Assembly (NCBI RefSeq): GCF_026619415.1
Contig: NZ_JAOVZR010000001.1
Span: forward strand, 2,712,501-2,776,500
Direction: 5' to 3'
Length of the DNA stretch: 64,000 bases
From: Hoeflea algicola
Lineage (GTDB): Bacteria > Pseudomonadota > Alphaproteobacteria > Rhizobiales > Rhizobiaceae
In this document: positions 39,641-49,349 of the stretch, piece after piece
How the letters are laid out: every line of letters starts with the position of its first letter
Numbering within the stretch: position 1 is the stretch's first letter
Translations under genes and position numbers: made by a program
Notes under the pieces: model-generated
The model's input: the letters and a program-made list of their open reading frames with translations, nothing else
Told to the model about the DNA's origin: nothing
Databases searched by the model: none

Positions 39641-40534
39641 TTACCCATGGCGCGCCTGATCCATTTCGGCACGCGCTCGACCCTTTAGGATGGCCGCATT
39701 GATTTCCGCGCCGAGAATGAAAATCGCCGCGACGATGTAAAGAAACACCAGCGCGATCATGATCGAGGCCAGTCCAGCATAGGTCGACACATAGGTGGCA
39801 AACTCTTTCAGATAGCTCGCAAACATCAACGCACCGGCCATCCAGGCCACCACGGTGAGGCATATTCCCGGAACCACGTCCAGCAGCCGTCGTTTGCCGG
39901 ATGGCAACCAGAGGTGCGAAATCACCAGCCCAACCACCAGCACCGAGACGGCGACGAGGATGCGCCAATCGTCGACCGCGGAAATCAGCGTCTCCATCCA
40001 TGGGGCAAATTGCCGCGCCAGTTTCAAGACAAGCGGCGCCAGCACCAGCAGAAAACTGATTGCCATGATCACCAGCACCGCCACCACCACGAACACAAGG
40101 CTCTGGACCCGGGTGACATACCAGGGGCGCGTCTCGGTTACCCGGTAGGCGCGGTTGAGCGAGACCCTGAGCGCCTCCACCCCGTTGGCCGAGAAAAATG
40201 CCGCCGCCATTACCGACAGGGTCAGCAAACCGCCGCGCTCGACCGTCAGGACGTTAATCACCTCCCGCGCGATCGGCGCCGCGATGGATTCCGGCCAGGT
40301 ATCGAAAATCAGATGTGACGCCGTTTCGGCATAGGCGTGGGCGCCAAGAAAGCTTGCCAGCGACGTGCCGAAGATCATGAACGGGAACAGCGCCATCAGA
40401 ATTGACAGGGCCACGTGACTGGCCATCGCCCAGCCGTCATCATTGTTGAAATGGGTCACAGCATCCCAGACCACCCTGCCGACACGTTTCACGCCATACT
40501 CCCTGCCCGGTCGACATCCGCGCCAATCCGCCAT
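39641..40534 (-). CDS. YihY/virulence factor BrkB family membrane protein
   Basis: The 297-residue protein has about six membrane helices and the family signatures DDGWAMASHVALSILMALFP and YLKEFATYVSTYAGLASIMI. The role of the family (sometimes called ribonuclease BN by mistake) is not settled; a transporter or envelope function is usual. The start MADWRGCRPG is chosen by homology; a much longer frame upstream crosses a divergent SDR gene. The C-terminus is basic and cytoplasmic. Confidence 0.9.
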   Translation of the reverse strand: MADWRGCRPGREYGVKRVGRVVWDAVTHFNNDDGWAMASHVALSILMALFPFMIFGTSLASFLGAHAYAETASHLIFDTWPESIAAPIAREVINVLTVERGGLLTLSVMAAAFFSANGVEALRVSLNRAYRVTETRPWYVTRVQSLVFVVVAVLVIMAISFLLVLAPLVLKLARQFAPWMETLISAVDDWRILVAVSVLVVGLVISHLWLPSGKRRLLDVVPGICLTVVAWMAGALMFASYLKEFATYVSTYAGLASIMIALVFLYIVAAIFILGAEINAAILKGRARAEMDQARHG

Positions 40535-40592
40535 TGTCAGCCCTGGATGATTATGGGAGTTGAAATGCCAATGAACAGGGGTAAGCAACACA

Positions 40593-41435
40593 ATGCACGT
40601 TGAAAACCGAAAAAGAACAATTTGGGTGACCGGCTGTTCAACCGGCATCGGCGCCCATTGCGCCCGCGCCCTGCAGGCGGATGGCTGGCAAGTGATCGCC
40701 TCGGCCCGAACCGACGCCGACATTGCCAGACTACGTGCCGATGGCCTCGAGGCGTTTCATCTCGATTATGCCGACTCCGACAACATCAAGACTTTCTTTG
40801 ACAGCGCCATGACCGCCACCGGTGGACGCTGCGATGCATTGTTCAACAACGGCGCCTATGGCCAGGTAGGCGCCATCGACGACCTGACGGTCGATGTCTT
40901 GAGGGTGCAGTTCGAGGCTAACTTTTTCGGATGGCACGATCTCACTCGCCGGGTAATCCCGGTGATGCGGAGCCAGGGCCATGGCCGCATCGTCCAGTGC
41001 TCATCGATCCTCGGGCTGGTGCCTTACCGCTTCCGCGGCGCCTACAATGCCTCCAAGCATGCGCTCGAAGGTCTGACCGTTACCCTGGCGCTGGAACTTG
41101 CCGGCACCGGCATCCATGTGAGCCTGATCGAACCCGGCCCGATCGCCAGCGAATTCATTGCCAATGCGCTCACACAATTCCATCGCCATATCGACATCGA
41201 GAATTCGGTACATCGCGATTCCTATCAGGCCCAGCTCAGGCGGCTCGATAGTCAGACGACACCCAAGGCAGGCAAGCTTGGCCCCGACGCCGTCTACAAA
41301 GTTCTGGTTCATGCGCTGACCGCCAAACGCCCGCGCTATCACTACGCGGTCACCCGGCAGGCAAAGATCGGCGTCATCGCCCGTCGGTTGCTGCCCGCCC
41401 GGTTGTTTTATGCATGGCTCGCAAAACAGGATTGA
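40593..41435 (+). CDS. Short-chain dehydrogenase/reductase
   Basis: The 280-residue SDR has the nucleotide-binding TGCSTGIG near residue 13, NNGAYG, a serine in QCSSILG and the catalytic YNASK followed by HALEGLTV. It resembles retinol-dehydrogenase-like or fatty-alcohol-linked SDRs. The substrate is unknown. It is divergent from the YihY gene (58 bases) and followed by the small twin-helix protein. Confidence 0.9.
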   Translation: MHVENRKRTIWVTGCSTGIGAHCARALQADGWQVIASARTDADIARLRADGLEAFHLDYADSDNIKTFFDSAMTATGGRCDALFNNGAYGQVGAIDDLTVDVLRVQFEANFFGWHDLTRRVIPVMRSQGHGRIVQCSSILGLVPYRFRGAYNASKHALEGLTVTLALELAGTGIHVSLIEPGPIASEFIANALTQFHRHIDIENSVHRDSYQAQLRRLDSQTTPKAGKLGPDAVYKVLVHALTAKRPRYHYAVTRQAKIGVIARRLLPARLFYAWLAKQD

Positions 41436-41523
41436 CCGACACCGAATGCCGGCGCCCAACAATGGACATGTCGCCAAAACCTCCTATCTTCTCACCCGCA
41501 CTTCGTTTCAAGGAAATCGTCTG

Positions 41524-41721
41524 ATGTCTTCCGTCACTTATGCCCTCTCTATCGTCGTGATGCTGGCAGTTGCCGCCGTCCTTGTCCGTGGCCTCGTCAA
41601 CATGGCCCGTGGCGGCTCCAGCAACCTGTCCAACAAGCTGATGCAGGCACGGGTGTTGTTGCAGTTTCTCGCCATCATCCTGATTGTTGCGACCCTTTGG
41701 CTCACCGGGGGCGGCCGCTGA
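41524..41721 (+). CDS. Twin transmembrane helix small protein
   Basis: The 65-residue protein has two membrane helices (ALSIVVMLAVAAVLVRG, VLLQFLAIILIVATLWL) joined by a short polar loop with GGSSNLSNKLMQARV. This alphaproteobacterial family (HIG1-like) often precedes the cobalamin adenosyltransferase gene, as here. The ATG at 41524 has the conserved MSSVTYALS start; longer in-frame extension overlaps the SDR gene. Confidence 0.85.
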   Translation: MSSVTYALSIVVMLAVAAVLVRGLVNMARGGSSNLSNKLMQARVLLQFLAIILIVATLWLTGGGR

Positions 41722-41778
41722 GACCACGACCACACGCCAAATCAACGGCTTGGCATCCGGTTATTGAGGAGATTTTTC

Positions 41779-42357
41779 ATGGTCAAGATCAACAAGATCT
41801 ACACAAAGACCGGCGATGACGGCACCACCGGACTGGTCGGCGGGGCGCGGCTGCCGAAATATGATCTGCGCGTCGCGGCCTACGGTACGGTCGATGAAAC
41901 CAACGCGGTGATTGGCCTCGCCCGGCTCCACACAACCACCTTCCCCGACCTCGACGCCATGCTGATGCGGCTTCAGAATGATTGCTTCGACCTTGGCGCC
42001 GATCTCGCTACCCCCGACACAGGCGAGACGCCCAAATACGAACCTTTGCGCATCATCGAAGCCCAGGTTGAGCGGGTCGAGGCTGACATCGATGCGCTCA
42101 ATGCCGATCTCGAGCCGTTGCGCTCCTTCATCCTGCCCGGCGGAAGCGCGGCGGCGGCACATCTGCATCTCGCCCGCACCGTGGCGCGCCGCGCCGAACG
42201 TCAGGTTGTCGAACTCGCAAGCCAGGACGGTGAGACCGTCAACCCGGCGGCACTCCGCTTCATTAACCGTCTGTCCGATTTTCTTTTCGTCGCCGCCCGT
42301 TGGGTCAATGACCGGGGGCGTGCCGATGTCCTTTGGGTTCCCGGTAAAAACCGCTAA
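41779..42357 (+). CDS. Cob(I)yrinic acid a,c-diamide adenosyltransferase (PduO type)
   Basis: The 192-residue PduO-type enzyme transfers the adenosyl group of ATP to reduced corrinoid, making adenosylcobalamin. Diagnostic parts are IYTKTGDDGTTGLVGG near the N-terminus (ATP site) and VARRAERQVVELA and RFINRLSDFLFVAARW toward the C-terminus. The start MVKINKIYTKTG follows GAGGAGA by 6 bases. It probably serves methylmalonyl-CoA mutase or other B12 enzymes, not in the window. Confidence 0.93.
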   Translation: MVKINKIYTKTGDDGTTGLVGGARLPKYDLRVAAYGTVDETNAVIGLARLHTTTFPDLDAMLMRLQNDCFDLGADLATPDTGETPKYEPLRIIEAQVERVEADIDALNADLEPLRSFILPGGSAAAAHLHLARTVARRAERQVVELASQDGETVNPAALRFINRLSDFLFVAARWVNDRGRADVLWVPGKNR

Positions 42358-42394
42358 ACCTTGAGGGCCGTCAGCGCCAAACGGGAACCCCGCG

Positions 42395-43174
42395 ATGTTC
42401 ATTCCGCTTCATGATTCCAACAATCTCAAGCACATTCGCGTGCAATGGGTGACATGGTCGCTGATCGCGCTCAATATCCTTGTCTGGGCAATCACCGAGC
42501 TGGCAGGAGCGGAGAGCGAATTTGTCAACGCCGCGGTGCTTGGACTAGGTTTCATCCCGTCTGTGGTCAACGACATTGCCGAACTGCCGCCCTCGCTGGT
42601 TCTGGTGCCCGAAGACGCCACCTATGTGACCTACAGCTTCTTGCACGGTAACTGGCTACACTTGGGCTCCAACATGATTTTCCTGTGGGTCTTCGGAGAC
42701 AATATCGAAGACGCCATGGGGCATATCCGGTTCCTGATCTTCTATTTCGCCTGCGCAGCCGCCGGCGCTTTCGCCCATGGCTTGCTGCTGCCTGATTCCG
42801 AAAATCCGTTGATCGGCGCGTCCGGTGCGGTGGCCGGCATCGTCGCCGCCTACCTCGTGCTGCATCCCAAGGTCCGGGTCTGGGTGCTGGTTCTCGGACG
42901 CATCCCGTTGCCGCTGCCGGCGTTCATCCCGTTGTTGTTCTGGGTGCTGTTTCAATTCTTCATGGTCGTCACCGACATGGGCGGGGAGGTTTCCTGGGCG
43001 GCCCATGTCGGCGGCATCATTGCCGGTGCGGTGTTGGTGCTGTTCTTCCGGCGTTCCGGTGTGCCGCTGTTTGACCGGACTATCGATACCCCCCGGGCAG
43101 TCATCCACAAAACCCCCGAACCGGTGGCGACAACCACTGTCGCCGCATCCACTCCACCAAAGTGGGGACGCTGA
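42395..43174 (+). CDS. Rhomboid family intramembrane serine protease
   Basis: The 259-residue membrane protein has the catalytic Ser143 in GASGAVAGIV and the His204 of SWAAHVGG, with the L1 loop GNWLHLGSNMIFLWVFGDNIE. Six helices can be placed. The C-terminal 40 residues are hydrophilic. It may cleave membrane proteins; substrates are not known. It lies between the adenosyltransferase and etfB, with 234 bases before etfB. Confidence 0.92.
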   Translation: MFIPLHDSNNLKHIRVQWVTWSLIALNILVWAITELAGAESEFVNAAVLGLGFIPSVVNDIAELPPSLVLVPEDATYVTYSFLHGNWLHLGSNMIFLWVFGDNIEDAMGHIRFLIFYFACAAAGAFAHGLLLPDSENPLIGASGAVAGIVAAYLVLHPKVRVWVLVLGRIPLPLPAFIPLLFWVLFQFFMVVTDMGGEVSWAAHVGGIIAGAVLVLFFRRSGVPLFDRTIDTPRAVIHKTPEPVATTTVAASTPPKWGR

Positions 43175-43191
43175 TGTTACCTGTAGAAAAT

Positions 43192-43211
43192 TGACGCAAA
43201 CGTAAACGTCA
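43192..43211. promoter_or_regulatory. 20-bp palindrome upstream of etfBA (LiuR-like operator)
   Basis: TGACG at 43192-43196 and CGTCA at 43207-43211 flank a central ACGT at 43200-43203, forming a TGACGnnnACGTnnnCGTCA dyad. MerR-type regulators of branched-chain amino-acid catabolism (LiuR) bind similar ACGT-containing dyads in other Proteobacteria, and ETF genes are among their reported targets. TTGACG may double as a -35 element. Confidence 0.5.
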
Positions 43212-43408
43212 TTTATTTGCCTTTCATATTCTCGTGCCTGCTGCGATTGATCTTGGAGAAAAATCGGGTATCCATGTCGCCAATCGGCTATCCGGCTGAC
43301 GGCTGCACAGGCAAAATCCGGATCAACGGCCTGACACAGGATCTTTCCAGGTCCGCTCGGGACCAGGCCGAAGACACTGAGGCCTAACAAAGTGAGGAAA
43401 ACAAACCG

Positions 43409-44158
43409 ATGAAGATTCTCGTGCCGATCAAGCGGGTTGTTGACTACAACGTCAAGATCCGGGTCAAGCCCGATGGCAGCGGCGTCGATCTCGCCAATGT
43501 CAAAATGTCGATGAATCCGTTTGACGAGATCGCGGTGGAAGAGGCGTTGCGGCTCAGGGAAGCCGGCAAGGCGAGCGAAGTGATCGTCGTCTCGATCGGC
43601 CCGGCCAAGGCCGAGGAAACGCTGCGCACCGGACTGGCCATGGGCGCTGACCGGGCAATCCTGGTCGAGGTCGAAGGCACGGTTGAACCGCTGTCGGTTG
43701 CCAAGATTCTCAAGGGCATTGTCGGCGAGGAAAACCCCGACATGGTCATTCTCGGTAAGCAGGCGATCGATGACGACGCCAACCAGACCGGCCAGATGCT
43801 GTCGGCATTGCTCGGCTGGAGCCAGGCCACATTCGCTTCCAAGGTCGAAATCGGCGACGGATCGGCCAACGTCACCCGCGAAGTCGATGGCGGCCTGCAG
43901 ACCATCTCAGTCAAGCTGCCGGCCATTGTTACCACCGATTTGCGTCTCAACGAGCCGCGCTATGCTTCCTTGCCCAACATCATGAAGGCCAAGAAGAAGC
44001 CGCTCGACAAGAAAACTGCCGCCGATTACGGCGTCGACACCGCGCCACGGCTCGAGGTGATCAAGACCGAAGAGCCAGGCGGCCGCAAGGCCGGCGTCAA
44101 GGTCGGCTCAGTGGCCGAACTGGTCGACAAGCTCAAGAACGAAGCAGGCGTGCTGTAA
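43409..44158 (+). CDS. etfB: Electron transfer flavoprotein beta subunit
   Basis: EtfB binds AMP and pairs with EtfA to take electrons from acyl-CoA dehydrogenases to ETF-ubiquinone oxidoreductase. The 249-residue protein begins [20 protein letters not shown]. It has [18 protein letters not shown] and [17 protein letters not shown], and the ETF signature region [22 protein letters not shown] carries the recognition loop for the dehydrogenases. It is followed by etfA 23 bases on, and an operator-like palindrome stands upstream. Confidence 0.97.
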   Translation: MKILVPIKRVVDYNVKIRVKPDGSGVDLANVKMSMNPFDEIAVEEALRLREAGKASEVIVVSIGPAKAEETLRTGLAMGADRAILVEVEGTVEPLSVAKILKGIVGEENPDMVILGKQAIDDDANQTGQMLSALLGWSQATFASKVEIGDGSANVTREVDGGLQTISVKLPAIVTTDLRLNEPRYASLPNIMKAKKKPLDKKTAADYGVDTAPRLEVIKTEEPGGRKAGVKVGSVAELVDKLKNEAGVL

Positions 44159-44181
44159 GCGCGGGAAAGGAAGAGATTATC

Positions 44182-45111
44182 ATGGCCATTCTCATTATTG
44201 CCGAACACGATCACGCCTCGCTGTCCGACCAGACCGCCAAGGCCGTCAGTGCCGCCACCCAGATCGGTGGCGACGTCCATGTCCTGGTTGCAGGCAAGGA
44301 TGCCAAGGCAGCAGCCGATGCCGCCGCCAAGCTCGATGGCGTATCCAAGGTGCTGCACGCCGAGGGTGACGAATATGCCAACCGGCTTGCCGAACCGCTG
44401 GCAGCGCTGGCTGTTTCGCTTGCCGGCGACTACGACACGCTGATGGCACCCGCCACCACGTCGGGCAAGAACGTCATGCCCCGGATCGCAGCACTTCTCG
44501 ATGTCATGCAGATTTCCGACATCATTGAGGTTATTTCGGCTGACACCTTCAAGCGGCCGATCTATGCCGGCAACGCGCTGCAGACCGTGCGCTCGACCGA
44601 TGCCAAGCGTGTCATCACCGTGCGCACCGCCTCCTTCTCCGCCGCTGGCGAAGGCGGATCGGCTTCGGTTGAAAGCATCAGCGCTGCGGGTGATCCCGGC
44701 CTGTCATCCTTCGTCAAGGATGCGATTGCCACCAGCGACCGCCCCGAGCTGACGTCGGCGAAGATCATCATTTCCGGTGGTCGCGCGCTTGGCTCCTCGG
44801 AGAAGTTCCAGAGCGTCATCCTTCCCGTGGCTGACAAACTTGGTGCCGCTGTTGGTGCGTCGCGCGCAGCTGTTGATGCGGGCTATGCCCCCAACGACTG
44901 GCAGGTCGGCCAGACCGGCAAGGTTGTTGCGCCTGATCTCTACATTGCCTGCGGTATTTCCGGTGCCATCCAGCACCTGGCCGGCATGAAGGATTCCAAG
45001 GTTATTGTTGCCATCAACAAGGACGAGGAAGCGCCGATCTTCCAGGTCGCCGACTACGGCCTGGTTGCCGATCTGTTCGAGGCTCTGCCCGAACTTGAAA
45101 AGGCGCTGTGA
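44182..45111 (+). CDS. etfA: Electron transfer flavoprotein alpha subunit
   Basis: EtfA carries most of the FAD site. The 309-residue protein has an N-terminal Rossmann-like domain and the C-terminal FAD motif [20 protein letters not shown] plus [20 protein letters not shown], with the usual family length. It starts 23 bases after etfB and probably shares its promoter. A hairpin with a 9-bp stem follows. Confidence 0.97.
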   Translation: MAILIIAEHDHASLSDQTAKAVSAATQIGGDVHVLVAGKDAKAAADAAAKLDGVSKVLHAEGDEYANRLAEPLAALAVSLAGDYDTLMAPATTSGKNVMPRIAALLDVMQISDIIEVISADTFKRPIYAGNALQTVRSTDAKRVITVRTASFSAAGEGGSASVESISAAGDPGLSSFVKDAIATSDRPELTSAKIIISGGRALGSSEKFQSVILPVADKLGAAVGASRAAVDAGYAPNDWQVGQTGKVVAPDLYIACGISGAIQHLAGMKDSKVIVAINKDEEAPIFQVADYGLVADLFEALPELEKAL

Positions 45112-45137
45112 TCAGGCATTATTAGTCATTGGAATCG

Positions 45138-45169
45138 ATGGCCGGGCTGGACGTCTCCATCCCGGCCAT
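45138..45169 (+). terminator. Hairpin downstream of etfA
   Basis: ATGGCCGGG at 45138-45146 pairs perfectly with CCCGGCCAT at 45161-45169 around a 14-base loop. Only TTAG follows, so termination would be weak or Rho-assisted. It separates etfBA from the dehydrogenase gene. Confidence 0.5.
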
Positions 45170-45241
45170 TTAGCTTGCACAAGCCGGACGCTTCAGCCTT
45201 GAAGCATCGGACAACATCAGAAATTCAGTCAGGCGGGACCA

Positions 45242-46123
45242 ATGGGCAACCAGATCAAGAGTGTCGGCATTATTGGCGCGGGACAGATGGGCGGCGGCAT
45301 TGCCCATGTGTGCGCCATGGCCGGGTATGATGTTCATGTTTACGATATTTCCACCGACGGTCTTCACGAAATGCTTGCCAATATCAGCGGCAATCTCGCC
45401 CGCCAGGTAGCCTCCGGCAAGACCACCGACGCCGATCGCGATGCCGCCCTCGCCCGCATCCGTCTTGCCTCCGAAATTGCCGACCTGGCGCCGATGGATA
45501 TGGTGATTGAAGCCGCCACCGAGGATGAAACCGTCAAGCGCAAGATCTACCAGCAGCTCTGCCCGGTGCTCAATCCCGAAGCGATTCTCGCCACCAACAC
45601 CTCGTCACTGTCAATCACCCGGCTTGCCTCCGCCACCGATCGCCCCGAACGCTTCATCGGCATTCACTTCATGAACCCGGTACCTGTGATGAAGCTGGTG
45701 GAACTGGTGCGCGGCATCGCCACCGAGGACCAGACCTTCCAGGCCGCCCGCGTGTTCATCGATTCGCTCGACAAGACCATCACCGTCGCCGAAGATTTTC
45801 CGGCCTTCATCGTCAACCGCATTTTGCTGCCGATGATCAACGAGGCGATCTACACGCTCTACGAAGGCGTGGGCTCGGTCGAAGCCATCGACACGGCGAT
45901 GAAGCTCGGCGCCAACCACCCGATGGGGCCACTGCAACTGGCCGATTTCATCGGCCTGGACACCTGCCTGTCGATCATGCAGGTACTGCATGACGGTCTG
46001 TCAGATTCCAAGTACCGACCCTGCCCGCTGCTGGTCAAATATGTCGAGGCCGGCTGGCTCGGTCGCAAATCCGGTCGCGGCTTCTACGACTACCGCGGCG
46101 ACACACCGGTTCCGACCCGCTGA
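45242..46123 (+). CDS. 3-hydroxybutyryl-CoA dehydrogenase
   Basis: The 293-residue enzyme interconverts 3-hydroxyacyl-CoA and 3-ketoacyl-CoA with NAD(P). The N-terminal NAD site is IGAGQMGGGIAHVCAMAGYDV. NTSSLSITRLAS and the catalytic region FIGIHFMNPVPVMKLVELV contain the expected Ser and His-Glu pair, and GFIVNRIL-like FPAFIVNRILLPMINEAI begins the C-terminal domain. It fits fatty-acid or polyhydroxybutyrate metabolism and the ETF genes next to it. Confidence 0.95.
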   Translation: MGNQIKSVGIIGAGQMGGGIAHVCAMAGYDVHVYDISTDGLHEMLANISGNLARQVASGKTTDADRDAALARIRLASEIADLAPMDMVIEAATEDETVKRKIYQQLCPVLNPEAILATNTSSLSITRLASATDRPERFIGIHFMNPVPVMKLVELVRGIATEDQTFQAARVFIDSLDKTITVAEDFPAFIVNRILLPMINEAIYTLYEGVGSVEAIDTAMKLGANHPMGPLQLADFIGLDTCLSIMQVLHDGLSDSKYRPCPLLVKYVEAGWLGRKSGRGFYDYRGDTPVPTR

Positions 46124-46135
46124 TACATGTCGTGT

Positions 46136-46153
46136 TCAAATGTGTTCATTTGA
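46136..46153. other. 7-bp palindrome after the dehydrogenase gene
   Basis: TCAAATG at 46136-46142 is an exact inverted repeat of CATTTGA at 46147-46153 with a 4-base spacer. It lies 13 bases after the stop codon and about 115 bases before the next possible start. It could be a hairpin or an operator. Confidence 0.35.
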
Positions 46154-46267
46154 GCGATATCATACATGCAACGATTCAAAGTGTTACGGTGTCTTTTGCC
46201 CATCCAATCGGATGCGCGGCGATGTAACGCATCGTCCTACCATTCGGTCGAGCCGTTCTGAATACTG

Positions 46268-46558
46268 ATGGTGATGCGCAATCTCGATCGCAGCTACACG
46301 GTCTGGGACAAGGCCGCCGCGATCGAGTCCCTGCGGCCCCGGCGCGGCACCGTGAGGGCCCCCTTCCACCTCACCGACGCGATGCTCGACGATATTCTTG
46401 CCCATGCCACCGAATCCGGCGCAAGCCCGACACAAGAAGCCGTGTCGGCGGCTGAAATCATCGCCAAAGGATTGCTTCACACAGACGACACGAATAGCCG
46501 CCCGAAAACTGCGGGCGGATTCTTTGCCTATTATATCTGTAATCATTTATATTTATGA
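46268..46558 (+). CDS. Possible small hypothetical protein
   Basis: A 96-residue frame starts MVMRNLDRSYTVWDKAAAIE and is hydrophilic until an odd hydrophobic tail, FFAYYICNHLYL. There is no clear ribosome-binding site, but third-position base use looks coding. No family is recognised. It may be spurious. Confidence 0.35.
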   Translation: MVMRNLDRSYTVWDKAAAIESLRPRRGTVRAPFHLTDAMLDDILAHATESGASPTQEAVSAAEIIAKGLLHTDDTNSRPKTAGGFFAYYICNHLYL

Positions 46559-46658
46559 TCTTGAATACACAAAGCGCCACGGCTATATGAAAATCATAGC
46601 GAAGCTACCGGAAAACCGGTGGCGCGGGTTTGCCCGCAAGCCAGCAAAGGAAATGAAA

Positions 46659-46862
46659 ATGGCGCTCGATCAAATGATATTGGTATTCGCCGGGTTCATG
46701 ATTCTCATCTCGGTGGCGCTTGGCGTATATGTGTCGCCCTATTGGCATCTGTTGACGGTCTTCGTCGGCCTCAATCTGATCCAGTCCTCGTTTACCGGCT
46801 TCTGCCCGGCGGCGATTGTATTCAGAAAACTCGGAGCAAAGCCCGGCTGCGCCTTCAATTAA
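46659..46862 (+). CDS. DUF2892 (YgaP-like) inner membrane protein
   Basis: The 67-residue product has two hydrophobic helices (ILVFAGFMILISVALGVYV, WHLLTVFVGLNLIQSSFTG) and the family's FTGFCPAAIVFRKLG segment. DUF2892 is also the membrane anchor of YgaP rhodanese proteins. Here it stands alone. The ATG at 46659 is better spaced from AAAGGA than an ATG two codons upstream. Confidence 0.85.
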   Translation: MALDQMILVFAGFMILISVALGVYVSPYWHLLTVFVGLNLIQSSFTGFCPAAIVFRKLGAKPGCAFN

Positions 46863-46935
46863 GGGCAGTTACCCAGGCAGACAGATGGAAGCCGGACAGG
46901 GCGCTGCGGTAAACATTCCGGGCGCCCGGTCCTTG

Positions 46936-47601
46936 TCAGCCCGCCTTTAGCGCCGTCACCAGCGCCTTGGCGTCATCGCTGGCCCATTCCGCCGGCCCAT
47001 TCATGGCGCCCAGCAGGCAGCCGTCCTTGCCGACCATCAGCGTTACCGGCAAGCCAAACGCCAGCCCCTGCTTTTTCAATGTATTGAACACACCCATGCT
47101 CGAATCCCGGTAAAGCCCGAGATTGTCGACACCGATTTCTCCAAGAAACGCCTTCGGCTTGCTGTCATCACCGGCATCGATGTTGATCGCCAGCACCTTG
47201 AACCCGTCATCGCCAAGTTCGCTCTGCAAGTGTGATAGCGCCGGCATCTCCTCGCGGCAGGGCACGCACCAGGTGGCCCAGAGATTGACCAGCAAGGTTT
47301 GACCGGCAAAATCCGCCAGTTGCATCGAGGTGCCGTCGGCCGAGGTAAAACTCAGGTCCGGCAATACGCTCGCGCTTTCGCGCACACTCATCGCCGCCAC
47401 TTCGCCATGGGCGAGCGGTTTCAGCGCGGCCAGCAATGACGGGTCCGCCGTGCATTGCGCCGAGGCAAGACTTTCCGGCCCCGACGCATTGCCAGAGGAC
47501 ATGGCTTTCCCGTATATCCCGGCAGCACCGATAATGGCGCCCAATGCAATGGCGATTGCAACCATGGCTCCGGTGGACAGGCGTTTACGCGATTGGCTCA
47601 T
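46936..47601 (-). CDS. tlpA: TlpA-like membrane-anchored thiol:disulfide reductase
   Basis: The 221-residue protein has an N-terminal membrane anchor ([19 protein letters not shown]) and a periplasmic thioredoxin fold with WCVPC (Cys112/Cys115) in [16 protein letters not shown]. Further cysteines, Cys50 and one in [12 protein letters not shown], may form a structural pair as in TlpA of Bradyrhizobium, needed for cytochrome oxidase maturation. The start codon lies 21 bases from the divergent argH start. Confidence 0.9.
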   Translation of the reverse strand: MSQSRKRLSTGAMVAIAIALGAIIGAAGIYGKAMSSGNASGPESLASAQCTADPSLLAALKPLAHGEVAAMSVRESASVLPDLSFTSADGTSMQLADFAGQTLLVNLWATWCVPCREEMPALSHLQSELGDDGFKVLAINIDAGDDSKPKAFLGEIGVDNLGLYRDSSMGVFNTLKKQGLAFGLPVTLMVGKDGCLLGAMNGPAEWASDDAKALVTALKAG

Positions 47602-47622
47602 GACAAACTCCAGGACAGGCTC

Positions 47623-49023
47623 ATGTCGACAGATAAGGACAAACAGGCGTCAAACCAGATGTGGGGCGGACGATTTGCCTCCGGGCCAGACGCCATCATG
47701 GAGGAAATCAACGCCAGTATCGATTTCGACCGCAAGCTCTATGCCCAGGATATCCGGGGTTCCCTCGCACATGCGGCCATGCTTGCCAACACTGGCATAA
47801 TTTCAAGCGACGACTGCGACAAGATTACTCACGGATTGAACACGATTCTGTCAGAAATCGAAGCGGGGGAATTTACCTTCTCGCGCCGTCTCGAAGACAT
47901 CCATATGAACATCGAGTCCCGGCTCGCCGAATTGATCGGTCCCACCGCCGGCCGCCTGCACACCGCCCGCTCCCGCAATGACCAGGTGGCGCTGGATTTC
48001 CGCCTCTGGGTCAAGGAAGAATTGCAGCGTACCGACACCGCCCTCACCGGCCTGATTTCTGCCTTTCTCGACAAGGCCGAAGCCCACGCAGAAACGGTAA
48101 TGCCCGGCTTCACCCACCTGCAGACCGCACAGCCTGTCACCTTTGGCCATCACTGCATGGCTTATGTCGAGATGCTCGGCCGCGATCGCTCGCGGGTTCG
48201 CGATTGCATCGAGCGGCTGGATGAATGTCCACTCGGCGCCGCAGCTCTTGCTGGCACCGGCTACGCCATCGACCGCGCGCAAACCGCTGCCGCACTGGGT
48301 TTCCGCGAACCCACCCGCAACTCAATCGATACCGTCTCGGACCGCGACTACGCGCTCGAATTCCTCTCGCTCGCCGCCATCTGCGCCACTCACATGTCGC
48401 GCCTGGCCGAGGAAATCGTCATCTGGTCGACGCCGCAATTCGGTTTCGTGCGCCTGTCAGACGCGTTCTCGACCGGCTCCTCGATCATGCCGCAAAAGAA
48501 AAACCCCGACGCCGCCGAACTGGTGCGCGCCAAGACCGGCCGCATCAACGGCTCGCTGATTGCACTGCTGACCGTCATGAAGGGTCTGCCGCTGGCCTAT
48601 TCCAAGGACATGCAGGAAGACAAGGAACAGGTGTTTGACGCCGCATCAAGCCTTGAATTGTCGCTGGCAGCGATGACCGGCATGATTCGTGACATGGAAA
48701 TCCGCACAGATCGGATGCGCGACGCCGCTGGCGCCGGCTATTCGACGGCGACCGACCTGGCCGACTGGCTGGTGCGGGAGGCAGGCTTGCCGTTTCGCGA
48801 GGCTCACCATGTCACCGGCCGCGCCGTGGCACTGGCCGAAAGCCGCAACATCGGCCTTGAAGCGCTGTCGCTCGCGGACCTGCAGACAATCAACCCGGCC
48901 ATCACCGATGCCGTATTCTCGGTTTTGACGGTGGACGCCTCGGTGCGCAGTCGCAAGAGCTTCGGCGGCACCGCGCCTGATGGCGTGCGCGCACAAGTGA
49001 CCCATTGGCGTGGGCGGATTTAA
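47623..49023 (+). CDS. argH: Argininosuccinate lyase
   Basis: ArgH splits argininosuccinate into arginine and fumarate. The 466-residue protein has family length and signature loop [12 protein letters not shown] with the catalytic serine region. [17 protein letters not shown] and [16 protein letters not shown] are also conserved. The ATG was chosen at [10 protein letters not shown]; the start is only 21 bases from that of tlpA on the other strand, so its promoter must lie inside tlpA. Confidence 0.96.
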   Translation: MSTDKDKQASNQMWGGRFASGPDAIMEEINASIDFDRKLYAQDIRGSLAHAAMLANTGIISSDDCDKITHGLNTILSEIEAGEFTFSRRLEDIHMNIESRLAELIGPTAGRLHTARSRNDQVALDFRLWVKEELQRTDTALTGLISAFLDKAEAHAETVMPGFTHLQTAQPVTFGHHCMAYVEMLGRDRSRVRDCIERLDECPLGAAALAGTGYAIDRAQTAAALGFREPTRNSIDTVSDRDYALEFLSLAAICATHMSRLAEEIVIWSTPQFGFVRLSDAFSTGSSIMPQKKNPDAAELVRAKTGRINGSLIALLTVMKGLPLAYSKDMQEDKEQVFDAASSLELSLAAMTGMIRDMEIRTDRMRDAAGAGYSTATDLADWLVREAGLPFREAHHVTGRAVALAESRNIGLEALSLADLQTINPAITDAVFSVLTVDASVRSRKSFGGTAPDGVRAQVTHWRGRI

Positions 49024-49127
49024 CCCTGCCGACTTTTGCAATGCTGACAAAGCAGGGTGCACAATGCCGCGAAACCGGCTATGAAGCCACCGCACGCAAG
49101 CGTTCGGATCGTCGTGAGGAACAGCGA

Positions 49128-49340
49128 ATGACAACCAGACTATTGGTAAAATCGATCTGTGTATCAGCAGCATTGGCCACGCTTCTGTCGGCGTGCGGCC
49201 GCAAAGGCCCGCTCGATACGCCGCGTGTGACGGCAACACCGGCATCCGTGGCCTCCGAAACCCTGACAGATGACGATGACGCCGCACCGGCGACCGTGCC
49301 CAACCAGCGGCGCTTCATCCTTGATGGTCTTCTCGAATAG
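49128..49340 (+). CDS. lptM: LPS-assembly lipoprotein LptM (YifL-like)
   Basis: The 70-residue prolipoprotein has a basic N-terminus, a hydrophobic helix and the lipobox LLSAC followed by GRKGPLDTP, the hallmark of LptM, which assists LptD maturation in the outer membrane. The rest is short and polar. The place between argH and lysA is conserved in Proteobacteria. A longer upstream frame is not credible. Confidence 0.9.
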   Translation: MTTRLLVKSICVSAALATLLSACGRKGPLDTPRVTATPASVASETLTDDDDAAPATVPNQRRFILDGLLE

Positions 49341-49349
49341 GCGCACCCC

